Shown: positions 35,326 to 47,912 of the stretch, piece by piece
Layout: each line of letters opens with the position of its first letter
Numbering within the stretch: position 1 is the first letter of the stretch
NCBI GenBank assembly: GCA_964036155.1
Contig: OZ038422.1
Coordinates: 58,799,201-58,863,200, forward strand
Length of the DNA stretch: 64,000 nucleotides
Source of the DNA: Diploscapter coronatus
Taxonomy: Eukaryota; Nematoda; Chromadorea; Rhabditida; Rhabditidae
Direction of reading: 5' to 3'
The notes under the pieces: generated by a model
Told to the model about the DNA's origin: nothing
What the model saw: only the letters and a program-made list of their open reading frames with translations
The model's database searches: none
Position numbers and translations under genes: made by a program

Positions 35326-36975
35326 ATGATCAAAATGGCAAACCCTAATGATTCTTCAAGTCCTGTAAGTTAAAGCTCAATCTTTCATTTGATATCTTAC
35401 ATACGTCTGCAGTATATCGTTAAATCTACTGTCCGTCCACTTGAACTTATTCAACTACTGGGTGCAAGCGATCAAACTATGATGGAAGCAAGGTAGAATG
35501 CGGATGATATAACGGAACATTCTGAAACGTGAGATTGCATGGAACAAACAATTTAACACGCGAAATAAACGAAAAATATAAATAAATAAATAATCACTTA
35601 TTCCATGCAATTCCACTTATCTTTTGGTTGAAACGTAAATGCGCATTTCTTTTATCCGGGATATTTTACGAAATTAATTATTACCGATGAACTTTGTAGT
35701 TTTTCTAAATAATTTTATCATTTACTACCTTTCAGGAAAAATCGTGAATATCCTTGGTTTAAAAGATCCATCTTTCTATTAGTTCTATTATGCCTACTTC
35801 TTTTGACCGGTGTCGTTATTCTAGCTCTTCCAAGTCACCAGGATAAAACTTTATTCTATAGTAGGAAAATATTCTGCTGTATTCTCGAAAGTTAACTTTA
35901 ATATTTAGTGCTTTATAAAAATAATAATATCGAAGAAGGGAGAATTTGTCTGTTTGATTCGCATACTAATTCTGTTAAGCAGATTGCAAAATTCCACAAG
36001 TATGCGCCATATCAAGTAGCAACTACACAGAATAAAGTGAATTCTTATGTTCGTTATTTCGAATAATTTCTTGGACTTCAGATTTTTGGAATTAATGAAA
36101 AATCATTTGAAATATATGACTTGCATACTCGACAATTTTCAAGAGGTCTTATCAACAAGTCCATGAATGATCGATTCAAAAGATTTTACAGGTCCAGATC
36201 CTCCTGAATGGCGTCCTCATGCATTTGTGGCTTATTACAAAGACAAATTGTATTATTTGGGTGGATTGGGTTCTAAAAGGGAATATACAAAGCGTGTGGA
36301 TGTAAGAAGGTCGAAAGAGAATCCATGAAATAATTAATTCAGATTTTAATAAATGGAAAATGGCAAACAGGACCTGCTCTTCCCCTTCCAATTCATTCTG
36401 TTCAAACAATAGCATGCGATGATATTTTATACGGTCATATTATAACATATTCATTATTGTAATTATGGATATTCAGTTGTTGATGGATGGTATAAAGAAA
36501 TATATCGATTATCAGACGATGAACGGGAATGGATTGAAGTAGGAGAGATTCCAGGAGTACGAGGTTCTGTCGGAGTTGCATCGTTAAATGGAAGAATTTA
36601 CATAACTGGAGGATGGAAGTCGTTAATTTTGTATGATAAATAATTTATCATATATTTAGTAATGGTAATGATTTGAAATCCTGTCTGTATTTTGACCCCT
36701 CAGCTTCAGTTGACAGTCGAATTTCTCGAATCGCTGATATGAATTATCGAAGATATCGTCATTCTCTTGTTGTCGCTAACAGGAAACTGTATGCAATCGG
36801 AGGGTGATCTTGGATTCTGTATATCTTTATACGAAATATTCGTTAATTTAGACTTCAAAATATTGAGGAAAGAAGTGATGGGTTTCACTATGGGTTAAAC
36901 TTTTGTGACGCTATTGAAGAATACGATCCACAAACGAATAAATGGCGAGAAGTCGGGAAACTAAAATTGGAATAA
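35326..36975 (+). CDS. Single-pass membrane protein with kelch repeats, copy B
   Basis: Exons: 35326-35364, 35413-35492, 35736-35860, 35909-36036, 36082-36145, 36192-36301, 36343-36433, 36477-36618, 36660-36803, 36852-36975, giving 348 residues. Same plan as copy A: transmembrane helix from SIFLLVLLCLLLLTGVVILA, then kelch blades with LYYLGG, IYITGG, LYAIGG and a final EYDPQTNKWREVGK. All ten splice phases match copy A. The C-terminal exon is longer and ends KLKLE. All exons are open, so both copies look functional. Role unknown; a cell-surface propeller is inference. Confidence 0.82.
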
Positions 36976-37245
36976 TCCAGTTTAATAACATGTAGCCCTT
37001 TTATTTGGCATATTATATTTTATGAACATTATCTTTATTCGACTACTATTAGAAATTAAAAATTTCAATGCACATGATACAGACAACTCTCGAAGATATC
37101 CAAAAGTAACGAGGGATCATTGTAACTGAAATAAATATTCTTTTTAAATATTTTATTTCAAAATTCTGTAGCCAAATTCAATATTTATTGTATAGTAATT
37201 CTAATCCATTAATGAATTTCAAAGTTTTTTTTTTCAAAATATATA

Positions 37246-38411
37246 ATAGAAGTAGTTAATCGATTTTGCGCGGTTGTGATTAGAAAAGACAAGCAATCTT
37301 ATAAAATCTAAACCCAGCCGGTTATTTGCGGTTCTGGAAACATTCCAAGGGTAATCTGCTAATTATTAGTACAATCAAAGAACCCACTAACTTCTGCAAA
37401 GGTTCCAAGGACTGTTAAGTCCCACAAACTAGGGTTTCTGGTAAGATACCAAGGATTTATTCAAGAATTATCAAGAGCAAAATAAACCCCAAGCCAGCCA
37501 GGGGCTGAGCTTTCTTTTCTCCCGAGAGTGAGAGATAAAAATGTGAAGGAGAAAAAAAACCATGCTGCAGAGCTGGTACAGTATGGTAAAAAGATACAAA
37601 TCAAAACATAAAAGTGTGCGCATTCGCACAGATTTCTTATCAACCTTTGCTGAACGTATTCAAGATATGGTATTGTTTGTCAGCAGCATCAATATTAGCG
37701 TATTTTCTTCTTATCTTCTCCTCGAAGTCAATCTCTTTTCACTATCTGATTGATTATGAAACACTTCTTCATCATTTTCATGGCATTAACCCATCTAGCT
37801 TCAGTTCAATATTTGTTAAATTTATTTTATCGTTCTGCCACTATAGTTTTCGTCCTTTTTAATTCTAAATATCAATGAGAAAATGTTTAAACAAACGTAA
37901 ATTTTAATTTATAACCCCATTTGAAGGAACAGTATATAGTCAATATGTAGAGACCACAAACTGTGCCCTTTTTTGTCTCGGAAAAAGGTTCCAATTCTGC
38001 TTCTGCATTACTGTTCTCTTAGAGCTCTATGTCGTACCTTCTCAGATAACTCTTCTTATGCCTTTTATATCCCCTCCACCTTCTACAATAGTAAATTCCC
38101 TAAAATATTTCTTTTGCCATTTTTCCTTATGGCCTAAAATTTAGTTTCATTTATAGTTAAGAGATTTTTTATAACTATTTTCCTAGAAGTAAAATGTGTA
38201 AGATAACGAAGAACGCTATTTCATTGAAGTGAAATAATTAATTTCTTGACAAATACGAAACTGGGTTATAAGACAAAAAAGAATTATCTCGTTTTAATGA
38301 AACAATGTTCTTCGACGAAGACGGTATCACATAATATGTAATTTATAGTTTGATCATTTCGATATAATTTTCTTATTTTTAGTCACTAGTTTAGGGTTAG
38401 CATCTAAAACC
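37246..38411. other. Intergenic stretch between kelch copy B and the J-like gene
   Basis: AT-rich sequence without a supported exon. Short open frames near 37562-37862 have no signal, domain or splice context. A TTTAG acceptor (38390-38394) lies just before the next start codon. Confidence 0.4.
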
Positions 38412-39559
38412 ATGTTGATACCTACGTGGTTAAAAGTTGCTATTGCTTTTGCCGTATTTTGTATTTCACATGCGGCGACGTCCGGGAGCTCTAATGGAGA
38501 AGGTACGTCTGCTTGTTCATCTTATAACTATGTTAAAATGTTATGTATTTTTAGATAATACCCAAAAAGAAGTCGTTCAAATGATTACTACATCGTATAA
38601 CAATGATATAGCAAAGGCAATACTACTACTGTATTATTTAGACCATTCCAAGGATAACAACGACAAGTTCGATATATTAAGGGCGCTTCTTAATAAGCCA
38701 AAGGTATGTTTTAAGAATACACAAGATATTACATATGATTTTACAGAGTTTTAAAAGTTACTGCGAAACATTACTTGAAGCCATCCCTGCGGAAATCAAA
38801 GAGAAAGTCGCGTTGAATCTCTTAACTATAAAACAAAATATGGATGCTGAAGGCATAAAAGTTAAAGACATTGGTTTAGAAAGTGGTAGATCATATGTTT
38901 CTCTTTTGGGAGTTATTTTTGGCCCTGGCGGATTATGGCATTATGTCCCGAAGGATTGTCAAGAAAAAATAATTTCGCATTGTTATAAATGGGCTACTAG
39001 TTTCTCAGCTAAAATACCTAGCATAGTTCCTAAGTTGTGGTCACAGCTACCGAAGGGTTTTGGGATTGTTGATGAAGCACTTGGGCTTTTGGGAATAACA
39101 CCTACGAAATTATCAGTGGCTCAATTACCGTATGACTTGCTTGTAAACACCTATCAATGGTACACTGGGGGAATTAGTGGAAAGAGATTTACAAAGAATA
39201 TGATTGACAGTACGGGAATTACTGCAGGCATGTATTATGGTGCGAAAGTAGGTAGACAGTTCTGTCCTTATCCTTACATAGGAGAGCTTATTGGTGGAGC
39301 TATGGGAGGTATAGTGAGTAGTTATTCTATGGATACAGTTACAAGTAGGATTTTTGACTTACCAAAAGATGTGGCTGTTGAGAACGCATATAACTTTTTT
39401 AATGTCCATCATCGAGCTAGTAACGCAGCCGTCAATTATGCCTATAAAAAACTCTATGACCAGTATAATTCTGTTAATGGTGGTTCACAGGAGAAGTTTG
39501 ATGAGCTTCAGACATACATGACGATCATTAAAGTTCACCGTGGCGAGGTTTATAAGTAA
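38412..39559 (+). CDS. Secreted protein with glycine-zipper segment and degenerate J-like C-terminus
   Basis: Exons: 38412-38502, 38555-38703, 38747-39559, giving 350 residues. Residues 1-21 (MLIPTWLKVAIAFAVFCISHA) look like a cleavable signal peptide. A helical N-terminal half follows. Residues about 239-273 are rich in glycine spaced for helix packing (YYGAKVG, IGELIGGAMGG). The last 60 residues (VENAYNFFNV to RGEVYK) have the layout of a J-domain: helix I, an AS-x5-YAYKKLY helix II, and GGSQEKFDELQ as in HPDKGGS..F..L, but the HPD tripeptide that activates Hsp70 is replaced (YNSVNGG). Classical co-chaperone activity is therefore unlikely. No known named family is recognised. Low intron number and AT-rich codons differ from the housekeeping genes. 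AATAAA at 39657-39662. Confidence 0.75.
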
Positions 39560-40462
39560 TAGTATTGATATGTTTTGCTTTAATATGGGTAAATGTTTCT
39601 TAAGTTTGTTATGTTTTTAATAGCTGTTTTAATCATTTCATCTGTTGTAAAAGTATAATAAACTATGTTTGATATTTTTACCATACTCGTAGTTAACTAT
39701 ACTCAGCGTTCAAACTGCGCATCCATGTGGGGTAACCTGCGGATCCACAGTGCTGTGGGTCGATGTGAATGAATGTGGATACGCACTAATTACACTGAGA
39801 AGTCGGGAGCAAAGACAAATGAAAGTAGTTTTTCAAATCGTCTTGATAAAGAGGGAAAGGATCTGATGAAAAGAAAGTACGGATGAATGATACAGAGCGA
39901 TAAGAAAATGGTAGGGGAATCGAAAGGTCGAGTTTGAATTGAGATATCAAAGTCTTTAGCTCTCGGCGATTCATCAGAGAGTAGAAATCCAAGAACAAAG
40001 AAAGATGGATACTGTTAGGAGACAGATAACGACAAGTTAGCTGATTGAACAATTCAAATAACACGAAGAATAAATTATAAGCATTTATTCAAATGTTGAG
40101 GTGAAGACAGTCCTATCAGTCGGTGCGAGAAGAGCTGGAAGGACCTGGTTGTCTGTAAGAAAAGCCTTTTATACCAGGTCAAACAAGGGACGACTCCGTC
40201 TCAAGTGGAGGACGATCCTTCTGTTGATAAGATTAACTACAGTGGTAATTGTTCTTTGAATACCAGATATGGAGTTTGGTTTTGGGAAAGAGAAAAATCG
40301 GTTCGTAAGAACAAATTCCAACATCAGTCGATTTAACAATCCATGGATTTCTATTTCCATAAAAATGAAATTTACCTTGAACTAGGTGGGATTGAGTATT
40401 CGTTCAAATTCGCATTTCTAAAAGATAAAATTATCAAAATGCCTCTATCCATTTCTGACAAA
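39560..40462. other. Intergenic stretch between the J-like gene and the membrane glycoprotein gene
   Basis: Convergent 3' ends lie on both sides. Two minus-strand open frames (39786-40064 and 40169-40360) show no recognisable domain and no splice partners. A decayed LTR-type element is conceivable but unsupported by paired repeats. Confidence 0.4.
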
Positions 40463-43400
40463 TTACCGTTCTCTAGAATTTCTTAAAAACGGAGCTCGTT
40501 TTTTCTTGCAAAAACAAATAACTCCTATTATAACGACGATAATAAGAACACCTAGTATCGAAGAAAGTATAGCTATCAAAACTGAAAACTCAATATTATG
40601 ATCATATTTGAAGACTCTCTAACCCGTCATTTTTTTAGCCGTATTTTTAGGCGTGATCTGTGATGTAGGTGGTGGCACTGATGGAATAGTATAGTTACCG
40701 GCATTTACTAAAGATACTTTCATTAAAAATCACTTCTACTTCGTGAGTCAAAAGAGTCTTTAGGTTTGCTGTCGGAAGTGGCAGTTTATGTGATTACACT
40801 AGATTTTTTATGACATCGTCAAAATAGAATATTTTATTCGAACTTTCCTGATTTGTTTCAAGAACCAAATTTGATTTGTTCGGCATAAAAACGACCCTAA
40901 GCAATAGACTCACTACGGAATGAAATAATTTCAAAAGGAGTTCAGAATAATATCGAAGATAGCGAAAATAAATTACGCGATTTATGTGTCATTTGACGCA
41001 TGCACATTTTGCTCGTATTTTCAAACTTTTTTGACACACAAACTTATGCATAAATTCGCTTACCTACTCTTAACCTAATTAGCATTCCCGTTGAGTTTCC
41101 ACCAGGATGCATTTGGATTTTAATTCCTCGGCAAATGCTTGAACCATTTGGGCGAAATCCATTTTTATCGCAGGCTCTATGATAAAACATTATTCAATTA
41201 TCTCAAATCAAATCAATTATTACGAATCATTTGATGTTCCGTATATAGAATCCATAAATGTTACATTTAGACAATCAATTCCGATTTCGTAATGATATGC
41301 TTCATAAGTTATTTCGAACATGTCTTCTAAAAGAAAATATATTCAAAATCAAATGGAGAAAATTTCACTATTAAATTTTTTTTCCATTCGTTACAATCTT
41401 TTTAAAACTTGTCTTTAAATACACTTTTTAAACACAAATTCAGCAAATACGAAAACTCTTATAATGGTCTAGATCAATCTAACTCTAACCAATGATGTTC
41501 TAAGTTTCGCCTTCGAAATTTTAAAATTTCAGTCTTCGAACACCCCTGACCCTAACCCAAAGTCTTAGTATATTGGTTGTCAGAGTTTTACATATTAAGA
41601 ATCTCCGACTGTAGGGTTTTACTAATTTCCCATAAATTCAAATATTGTAAATAAAGTATAAATTTAGTGCAAACTATGGAATAAAAATAAAATTTCTAAC
41701 CTGGATTATAAAGTATATCTGTAGTGCCATTGGTCCTAAATGATATTATAATATTCAATTTTCAGATCAAATTAATTATCAATTGATATACAGTATACAA
41801 TGGAGAGCAAAAGTTTTGAACAATTGTTATCAAGTATGAGGCTGAGTTCGTTTACTTTACATAAACCGATAACTTAAAATTGTGACACTGATGACGAATT
41901 CTAAAATCTTTCATCAATATTACAGAATAGAAGAAGGAGAACTGGCTGAGATAATTCATAGCTTAGTTGATATTGCAGTGCTAAAAATTTGAAGCTCTGC
42001 ATGAACCAGTCTGCCTGGAGCTTGATAGACTAATGATTATATAACTTCGATAAGTGTGCTAATTCTCATCCGATTTGGATCTTATAAGCAAGCGAACTAT
42101 GCTGTCTAAAATCCATAATTGCCCCAAACTTTTGCTCGCCACTTTATTTCATTATGTAACATTTTAGCTGTAACTGTGTGGCATTTTTAACTAACTTTGG
42201 TAATGTATTTGTTGAGTATGGATAGTTATAGGTAGTAATAACATATTCTCCATCTGTAAGAGGACCGTAATCTAAAATAGCTTATATGATAAACTATTTG
42301 TAAACCTGGAGGACGTCTTGACAGGGAAATTTATTTTGCCCTGCCAAAACCTTTTTTTTATTGATACTCCACTTTTGCAAATAGTTGATCATATCATAAC
42401 AATGAATATGCGTTTATTAAATTGCAAAATTTAATAGAATAGGCGAAGTTTGATAAATTTTGTTTTCAGGCTATTTTGATCTAAGCAGATGAAATTTACT
42501 GATTCTCATTCGTTGAATATGATATGTCCAATTGAGATAAATTCTAATCGCGAGAAGTTTTAAAAATCGTCAAAGAAGTTTTTTTAATAAGTATTTCGCT
42601 CTTCCAAACTTATGTAGGAATATAATCATTAAACATTACCTGAAGAAGTAGTAAATTTTACAGTAGATCCGGATTCTTTCAAATACAGAGTCCAGCATTT
42701 ACCTCTTACGCGAACATTATAGTAAAGCTTACTATCATAACTACCATTGTGAAAGTCACTAAAATATTTACTAATCATTTGAGTATTTGGAGTAGAGGCA
42801 AATATTTTTTATTTTTAATGAAACGCATGAACTTTGAAAATTATGTTTAAGAATTAACTAACCCGTAGAAATTCTGCATACCATCGTTGATACGTGAACT
42901 GCACCCCGGTAATATTGAAACATTTCCAGTCTAAACAAAGTAAATCTTTAGAGAAATCATTTGATAAATAAATTTCTAATATTGACTGATAACAAATTTA
43001 ATACTCGAATGCATTGGTTCGTAAAAAGGAATTCAAGATAAAAGTGTTTTTCGTCAATTCATATTCAAATATTGTTTATCTTATGTTTTCTTCATTTTTC
43101 CTTTCATTTTGTCAATTCTAATTTTAATCATTTTGAAGAAAAGCTTAACGGTTTCAAAGTTTCAAAATGTGAAATATTGGAGAAATGAAATAAACTGCTT
43201 TTTGAGTATTTTTTTGCCAAATCTCTGCATAAAATTTGTCAACTTACTACTTGAATCGAGGAAAAGGTTCGTTGACAACTACTATCCAAACCACTCTCAT
43301 CATTACAAGATTGAAGCATATAATAAACCCAGCTAGTCGACGTATCGGCAAAATATTCTCCATCACCATCAAATAAGTGAAAGGTAAATTGGGTATCATT

Positions 43401-46400
43401 TTTAAAGTCTGAAAGAATAAATAGGTCATGCTTGGCAACTAACATGAATGCACAAAATCGAAATTCGTGCACTCCTCTCTCATTTAAATTCCCAAAGTGT
43501 GAATACCTTCTGCAACAGAAACAAGCGATGTGACATCATTATACGCATCTGGAGCATCATTTTCTGGATCATATCCAGCAAAATATATCGTTAAAATTCC
43601 GGATTTTGCAACAACTGTTCTTTGCTTAAATATTTTCATTATTTATAAAATTGATTATTTATGGTATTTAATATTAGTGGGAATAAAATGTTCTATATGT
43701 ACAACTTGTGTTCCAGAAGAATCATTTATTGTTGGGACCACCAAGAAATCCAATATTCTGCAAATTAAAAATTTTCAAATTAGTCGATTCTTATCTGTTT
43801 TATCGGGTTAATGAAAAGCCCTAAGCTAGTAATAATTTCTGCCACTTCTGTTACTAGTATCTTATCAAGATTCAGCATCGTATATATATCAAAACATTCA
43901 AAATTCCTAGTGTAATAATTGAATCAACATATTCAAACTTACGATCCTCGATAAGTCATGTTTGCTCCAAAACCGTCAAATATTAAAAATCTCGAATATC
44001 GTTCTGCGTCATGATACATTCCCAGCAGATCATTCTTGCCAATCGCTCTCATGTTAATTGCAAATTCATAGTTTGTAGTGTTTTCCATATCACACTCATT
44101 TTCCTTATTAAATCTCGAATTTGGGTGGTAGAAAATTGTCGAATTTATGTCATTTTCATAAATTGTTCCATAATTCTTATTTACAATTCTTTTCATGAAA
44201 ATATCCGTATTTTCAAAAATCGAAGCTAAAATTTAGAAATAAATTTGCAAAATAAAACGATGTGATGTTGTAGCAAATCTTATTAAAGGCTAATTATTTT
44301 TAAATGCAGTAATAACTAATTAACGTCAGTTTAAAGAACAAGATATTTGAAAAAAAATCTATTTATAAATGAAGAATCCCCTTAAGTTATAGATGGCTTA
44401 CAAAAATCAAAGAAATTATATCATTATTTTTAATTGGATATACAGTAACGCCCAAAAGTTTGGAATAATCACGATTTTGAACACAATCCAATTCATGTAC
44501 TTACGATGAACCGATGAATTTTGTAGGCATATTCTGATCATATAGTGGCATTAGCCTGCCAAATTAAAAGAGAGTCGGTTCAAGACATATCGACATAATC
44601 AACTACTTGCGAAAGTAAAATTTTTCCAAACTTTTATGCGTTATTATTTGTAATTCAATATGGTAAAAATCCTTACAGTAATTCTCATATGTGATATTTA
44701 TTTGAGGATTCGCCAAGGAGTCTGGTATTTCGTGAGTGATCATGAAAAACATACCCACAGGCCCAATATAATGATATTTCGCGAATGAAGCATATTTAGG
44801 ATTTAAGCTAAACTAAAATTATTAAAATGTTAGTGCACATCTATATTATAAAAGTTTGTTCTGAAAGAAGAAACTAATTTTGCAGAATGGTTTTTAGACA
44901 CTTCACCAAATTTCGTTTCATTTGAATCAAAATGAAATTTTGATTTCGCGACTTCTCTAATTAATTTCTTTAAGACGAATAGCCAGTTTCAGACCTAGGA
45001 AAGTCGTATGCCAATTTTTCCGTGCCGACCTTCCTCTCCCTTCTGTGAGAATTTATGGCCAAAAGCTCTTTAAGAACCCTCCTACCTATCAGCTTCTATA
45101 GTAAAATTACCATTTGCGGATTCCTTTTCCCTATATTTTTACATCCTGTTGGAATAAGAAGGCGCCTTAACCCAAATTATAACACAATCTGACCTGCGAC
45201 ATTTTCCTAAATCAGTTCCTCACATCCCTTCGCCTCAGACGGTCGCCTAGCTCTAATCTAGCCCTACCCTGCACAGTCCCGTCATCTCAAATCACCTGCT
45301 GCAAGTTTAGTGTCAAGTAGAACTTTTGCAATAAACCATTTGCACTCAAAATAGTGTCTTTCTGTAAATAAATTCTCGAAATTCGTACAGCGCCTTCAGA
45401 GATAGAAACTCAATCCATAGTCACTAGACGCTGTTACCACTGTTCGACGTAAATGCCCCTTAGGTCTGACCAGTTTATCACACTTCAATGATACTGTGTA
45501 TTCTTACTCTTACATATTTTAGATCAAGATACAATCATTGTGCATTATAATATGTTAAATACAATTTATAGATCGTTTTCAGCTATATTTGCATAAATAA
45601 CTAACCTATAACTGACTTGAAGATCTGTAACCACATCAGTATAGGAAATATTAATTAAATAGAGAGTTTCGTTCGAATGCTTCCATAAATCATCGAGTGT
45701 CAAGAGAACAAAGTATGGTGTAGAAACCCAAATCTGAAACAAATCAATCATCAGTTCTATGTCAACAATAATTTGTAGATTTTAAAAGTGTCAGATAAAA
45801 TTGATTTTATTTATTATTTTTATGGCTTTTATAGTAACCAGAGTTTTATTAGTATCAAACAAAGTATGAGTGGTTCAATTCCTAACACTTGAAATTTTTA
45901 GATGATTCTAAACCTTCCACACCATTTTTAACGTAAGGCTTAATTAAAATCAGAGGTCTAAGGATATTGACTTAGAAACATTCAAATTTGAACTTCAAAT
46001 TATAAAATTTTGAGGATAAAACTCATACATCGGCTCTGACTTCGAAAAAAGCAGCGTCAAATTCGACATCGAAATGTTAAATTCGAAATTTCGCTTTCTA
46101 AGAGTAACAAATAGAAATTTCGCGTGGTCCTGATTGAAAAAACTTGGCTACAAACTTTTACAAATTCTAATAAGAGGTAAATTTTGAACAATAAATAATT
46201 ACTCACCTCATATGTGCAATTTGGCTGCCAGGTTAAATCACAATGATTTAGAGAGCAATTTTGTGAAACCATTCTACTTTCTAAATGATTGAATTCAGAA
46301 TGAAGAATTACATAATCCTATTAAAATTCTAGTTTCTTTTCGAAAAGAAACTGCATTGAAAATGATATTTCATTGAATACCCAAGTTATTCGTAGATCAT

Positions 46401-46552
46401 AATCTTTTTCAGTATTTTCTCTAATAGAAGCCCCGGAGCTTCTATTGGAGGGAGCCAATATTGGAGAAAATGCGGTATATTTATTTCGTACCTGGATCCT
46501 GAGATTGAGTAACAATCACAGATAATATTAGCAGAATTGCAATGCACACCAT
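40463..46552 (-). CDS. Heavily N-glycosylated single-pass membrane protein, family not recognised
   Basis: Exons: 46492-46552, 46352-46418, 46207-46273, 45606-45733, 44677-44807, 43943-44225, 43703-43757, 43507-43624, 43248-43408, 42863-42930, 42640-42758, 42196-42271, 41701-41735, 41224-41326, 41064-41176, 40624-40707, 40463-40581, giving 595 residues. It has a signal peptide (MVCIAILLILSVIVTQS), a long ectodomain with about 17 NxS/T sites and few cysteines, a Pro/Thr stalk (SVPPPTSQITPKNT, about 538-551), one transmembrane helix at about 557-581, a KKKR stop-transfer and a short tail. Strands such as DGEYVITTYNYPYS recall CUB-like domains of nematode surface proteins, but I cannot assign one. 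The acceptors of exons 2, 3 and 8 are weak and their edges may shift; all other junctions are phase-consistent. Confidence 0.72.
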
Positions 46553-47912
46553 TTTTATATTCCACCACCATTTTTGCATTATTGTTTGATCTAAAATTGA
46601 CTGTACAATCATTGCAGTAGAAAATAATCTTATTATGAGAAATAATAATTAAAGAATGTCTAAAAAATATTGATATCCAACAGCACCTATGTATGTACGA
46701 AATGGTTTGCAATATACGAGTTTGTACCTATTTTCAAGGGATTAACCTATACTTTATCACTAGATTTGTTATAATCTATAACATTTCAAATAATAACGTC
46801 TAAGACGCTTATCGAATGCGAATTAAGGTGTTACGAAAGATCGCAATTTGGCAATTTGAAAATGTGGGGTTAGGAGAGTGTAGGCATAAACTCTCCATTT
46901 TTACATACTCTCTCAGGTTGTGATCTTTCGTGGCACCTTGCGAAGTATATAATTAACTTATCGATTTTAGAAGTGACCACAATTCATCAGGATAAGCAAT
47001 ATTCTCATTTAGAAATAATATTTTATTATATCCACCATATCGAATTGCTCCTTAGTGACGATGAAAAGCCCCTCAACAGTGGTGAATCGACTGCTCAGAG
47101 CACCGTAACCAACGTCCAAATCCAGTTCGAGAACGGACAGACTGCATATGTCCGACTTGAGCACATCTCGCGTCAGGTCCTCGGGCTGAATATATTCAAA
47201 TTGAAATCTTTTAGAAATGGGCAGGTATATTTCAATGTTTTATTTTATTTAATGATAAGATATTATTTTCAGTTCATTAAAATATCTTATCATTCTTTAG
47301 GAAAAGAAGAAAATCGGGATTTTTGCTCCAATAAAACGAGAAAAGGTCCTAAAAAATCAAAATAAAAAATGACTTTTAAACTTATCAAAATATTCTAATG
47401 AAAATTCAGATATTTCTTTCATGCTTTTAACGTGCTTTGAAGAATGAATATCAAGAATATGGGGTTTATTGAAGATGTCGAAAAAACATAATGGAAAAAC
47501 AACGATAAATAAGACTACCAACGAAATAATTGATTGTCCGATATTACCGAATCATGTTCGACAAAAAAGTGAAAGACGAACAACAAAATTCTTGAACTTT
47601 GAAACTAGTATTGCTTGGATTTTGAAAGTCACAAAAAATATTCAATAGACAAGTACCGAAAAGAATGACGAAAAACAATGAAAAGCAACAACATAAAGGA
47701 AGACTACTAATAATAGCATCACTTGGATTTCGAAGCGGTACCACAAAAAATAATAAATAAAACATGACCGAAAAAGTAAAAGAAGCAGAAAGAAACAAAG
47801 AAATAATTGATAGATTTTCATGTCAAGAAATGATATTTTTAGAAGCTTAAGGTTTGTAAAGAATTGGAATAGGCTAACTAAAAAGAGAAGAGTCCGGTTG
47901 GGGTGGCTGGAA
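46553..47912. other. Intergenic stretch with one GC-richer coding-like fragment
   Basis: This lies between the membrane glycoprotein start and the innexin stop. Apart from the fragment at 47071-47222, nothing supportable is seen. A run of GA/AT-rich sequence with repeated attgcttggattt-like words (47600-47730) is present. Confidence 0.4.
47071..47222 (+). pseudogene. Coding-like fragment of unknown origin
   Basis: After a possible acceptor (CTCCTTAG, ends 47070) the frame reads DDEKPLNSGESTAQSTVTNV and then IQFENGQTAYVRLEHISRQV, up to a donor-like GTATAT near 47225. Its C/G-ending codons resemble the conserved genes rather than the AT-rich surroundings. No following exon could be linked, so it is probably a displaced exon or gene fragment. 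No family is recognised. It could be one exon of an unannotated gene. Confidence 0.3.

Larger units (their letters stand above)
34975..37245 (+). repeat. Tandem duplication, copy 2 (kelch unit)
   Basis: This is the second copy of the block at 31741-33975, again with an orphan exon followed by a complete gene and a similar 3' flank. Divergence from copy 1 is concentrated in the kelch exons and small indels, while the N-terminal exons and introns are nearly identical. Confidence 0.8.

Noticed and set aside
39681..40400. Possible solo LTR of a retrotransposon
   Set aside because: No paired direct repeats, target duplication, primer-binding site or protein domain could be seen.
41535..41570. ccctaaccc-type words as telomere-like sequence
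   Set aside because: Single interrupted units, not tandem arrays; nematode telomeres are normally TTAGGC.
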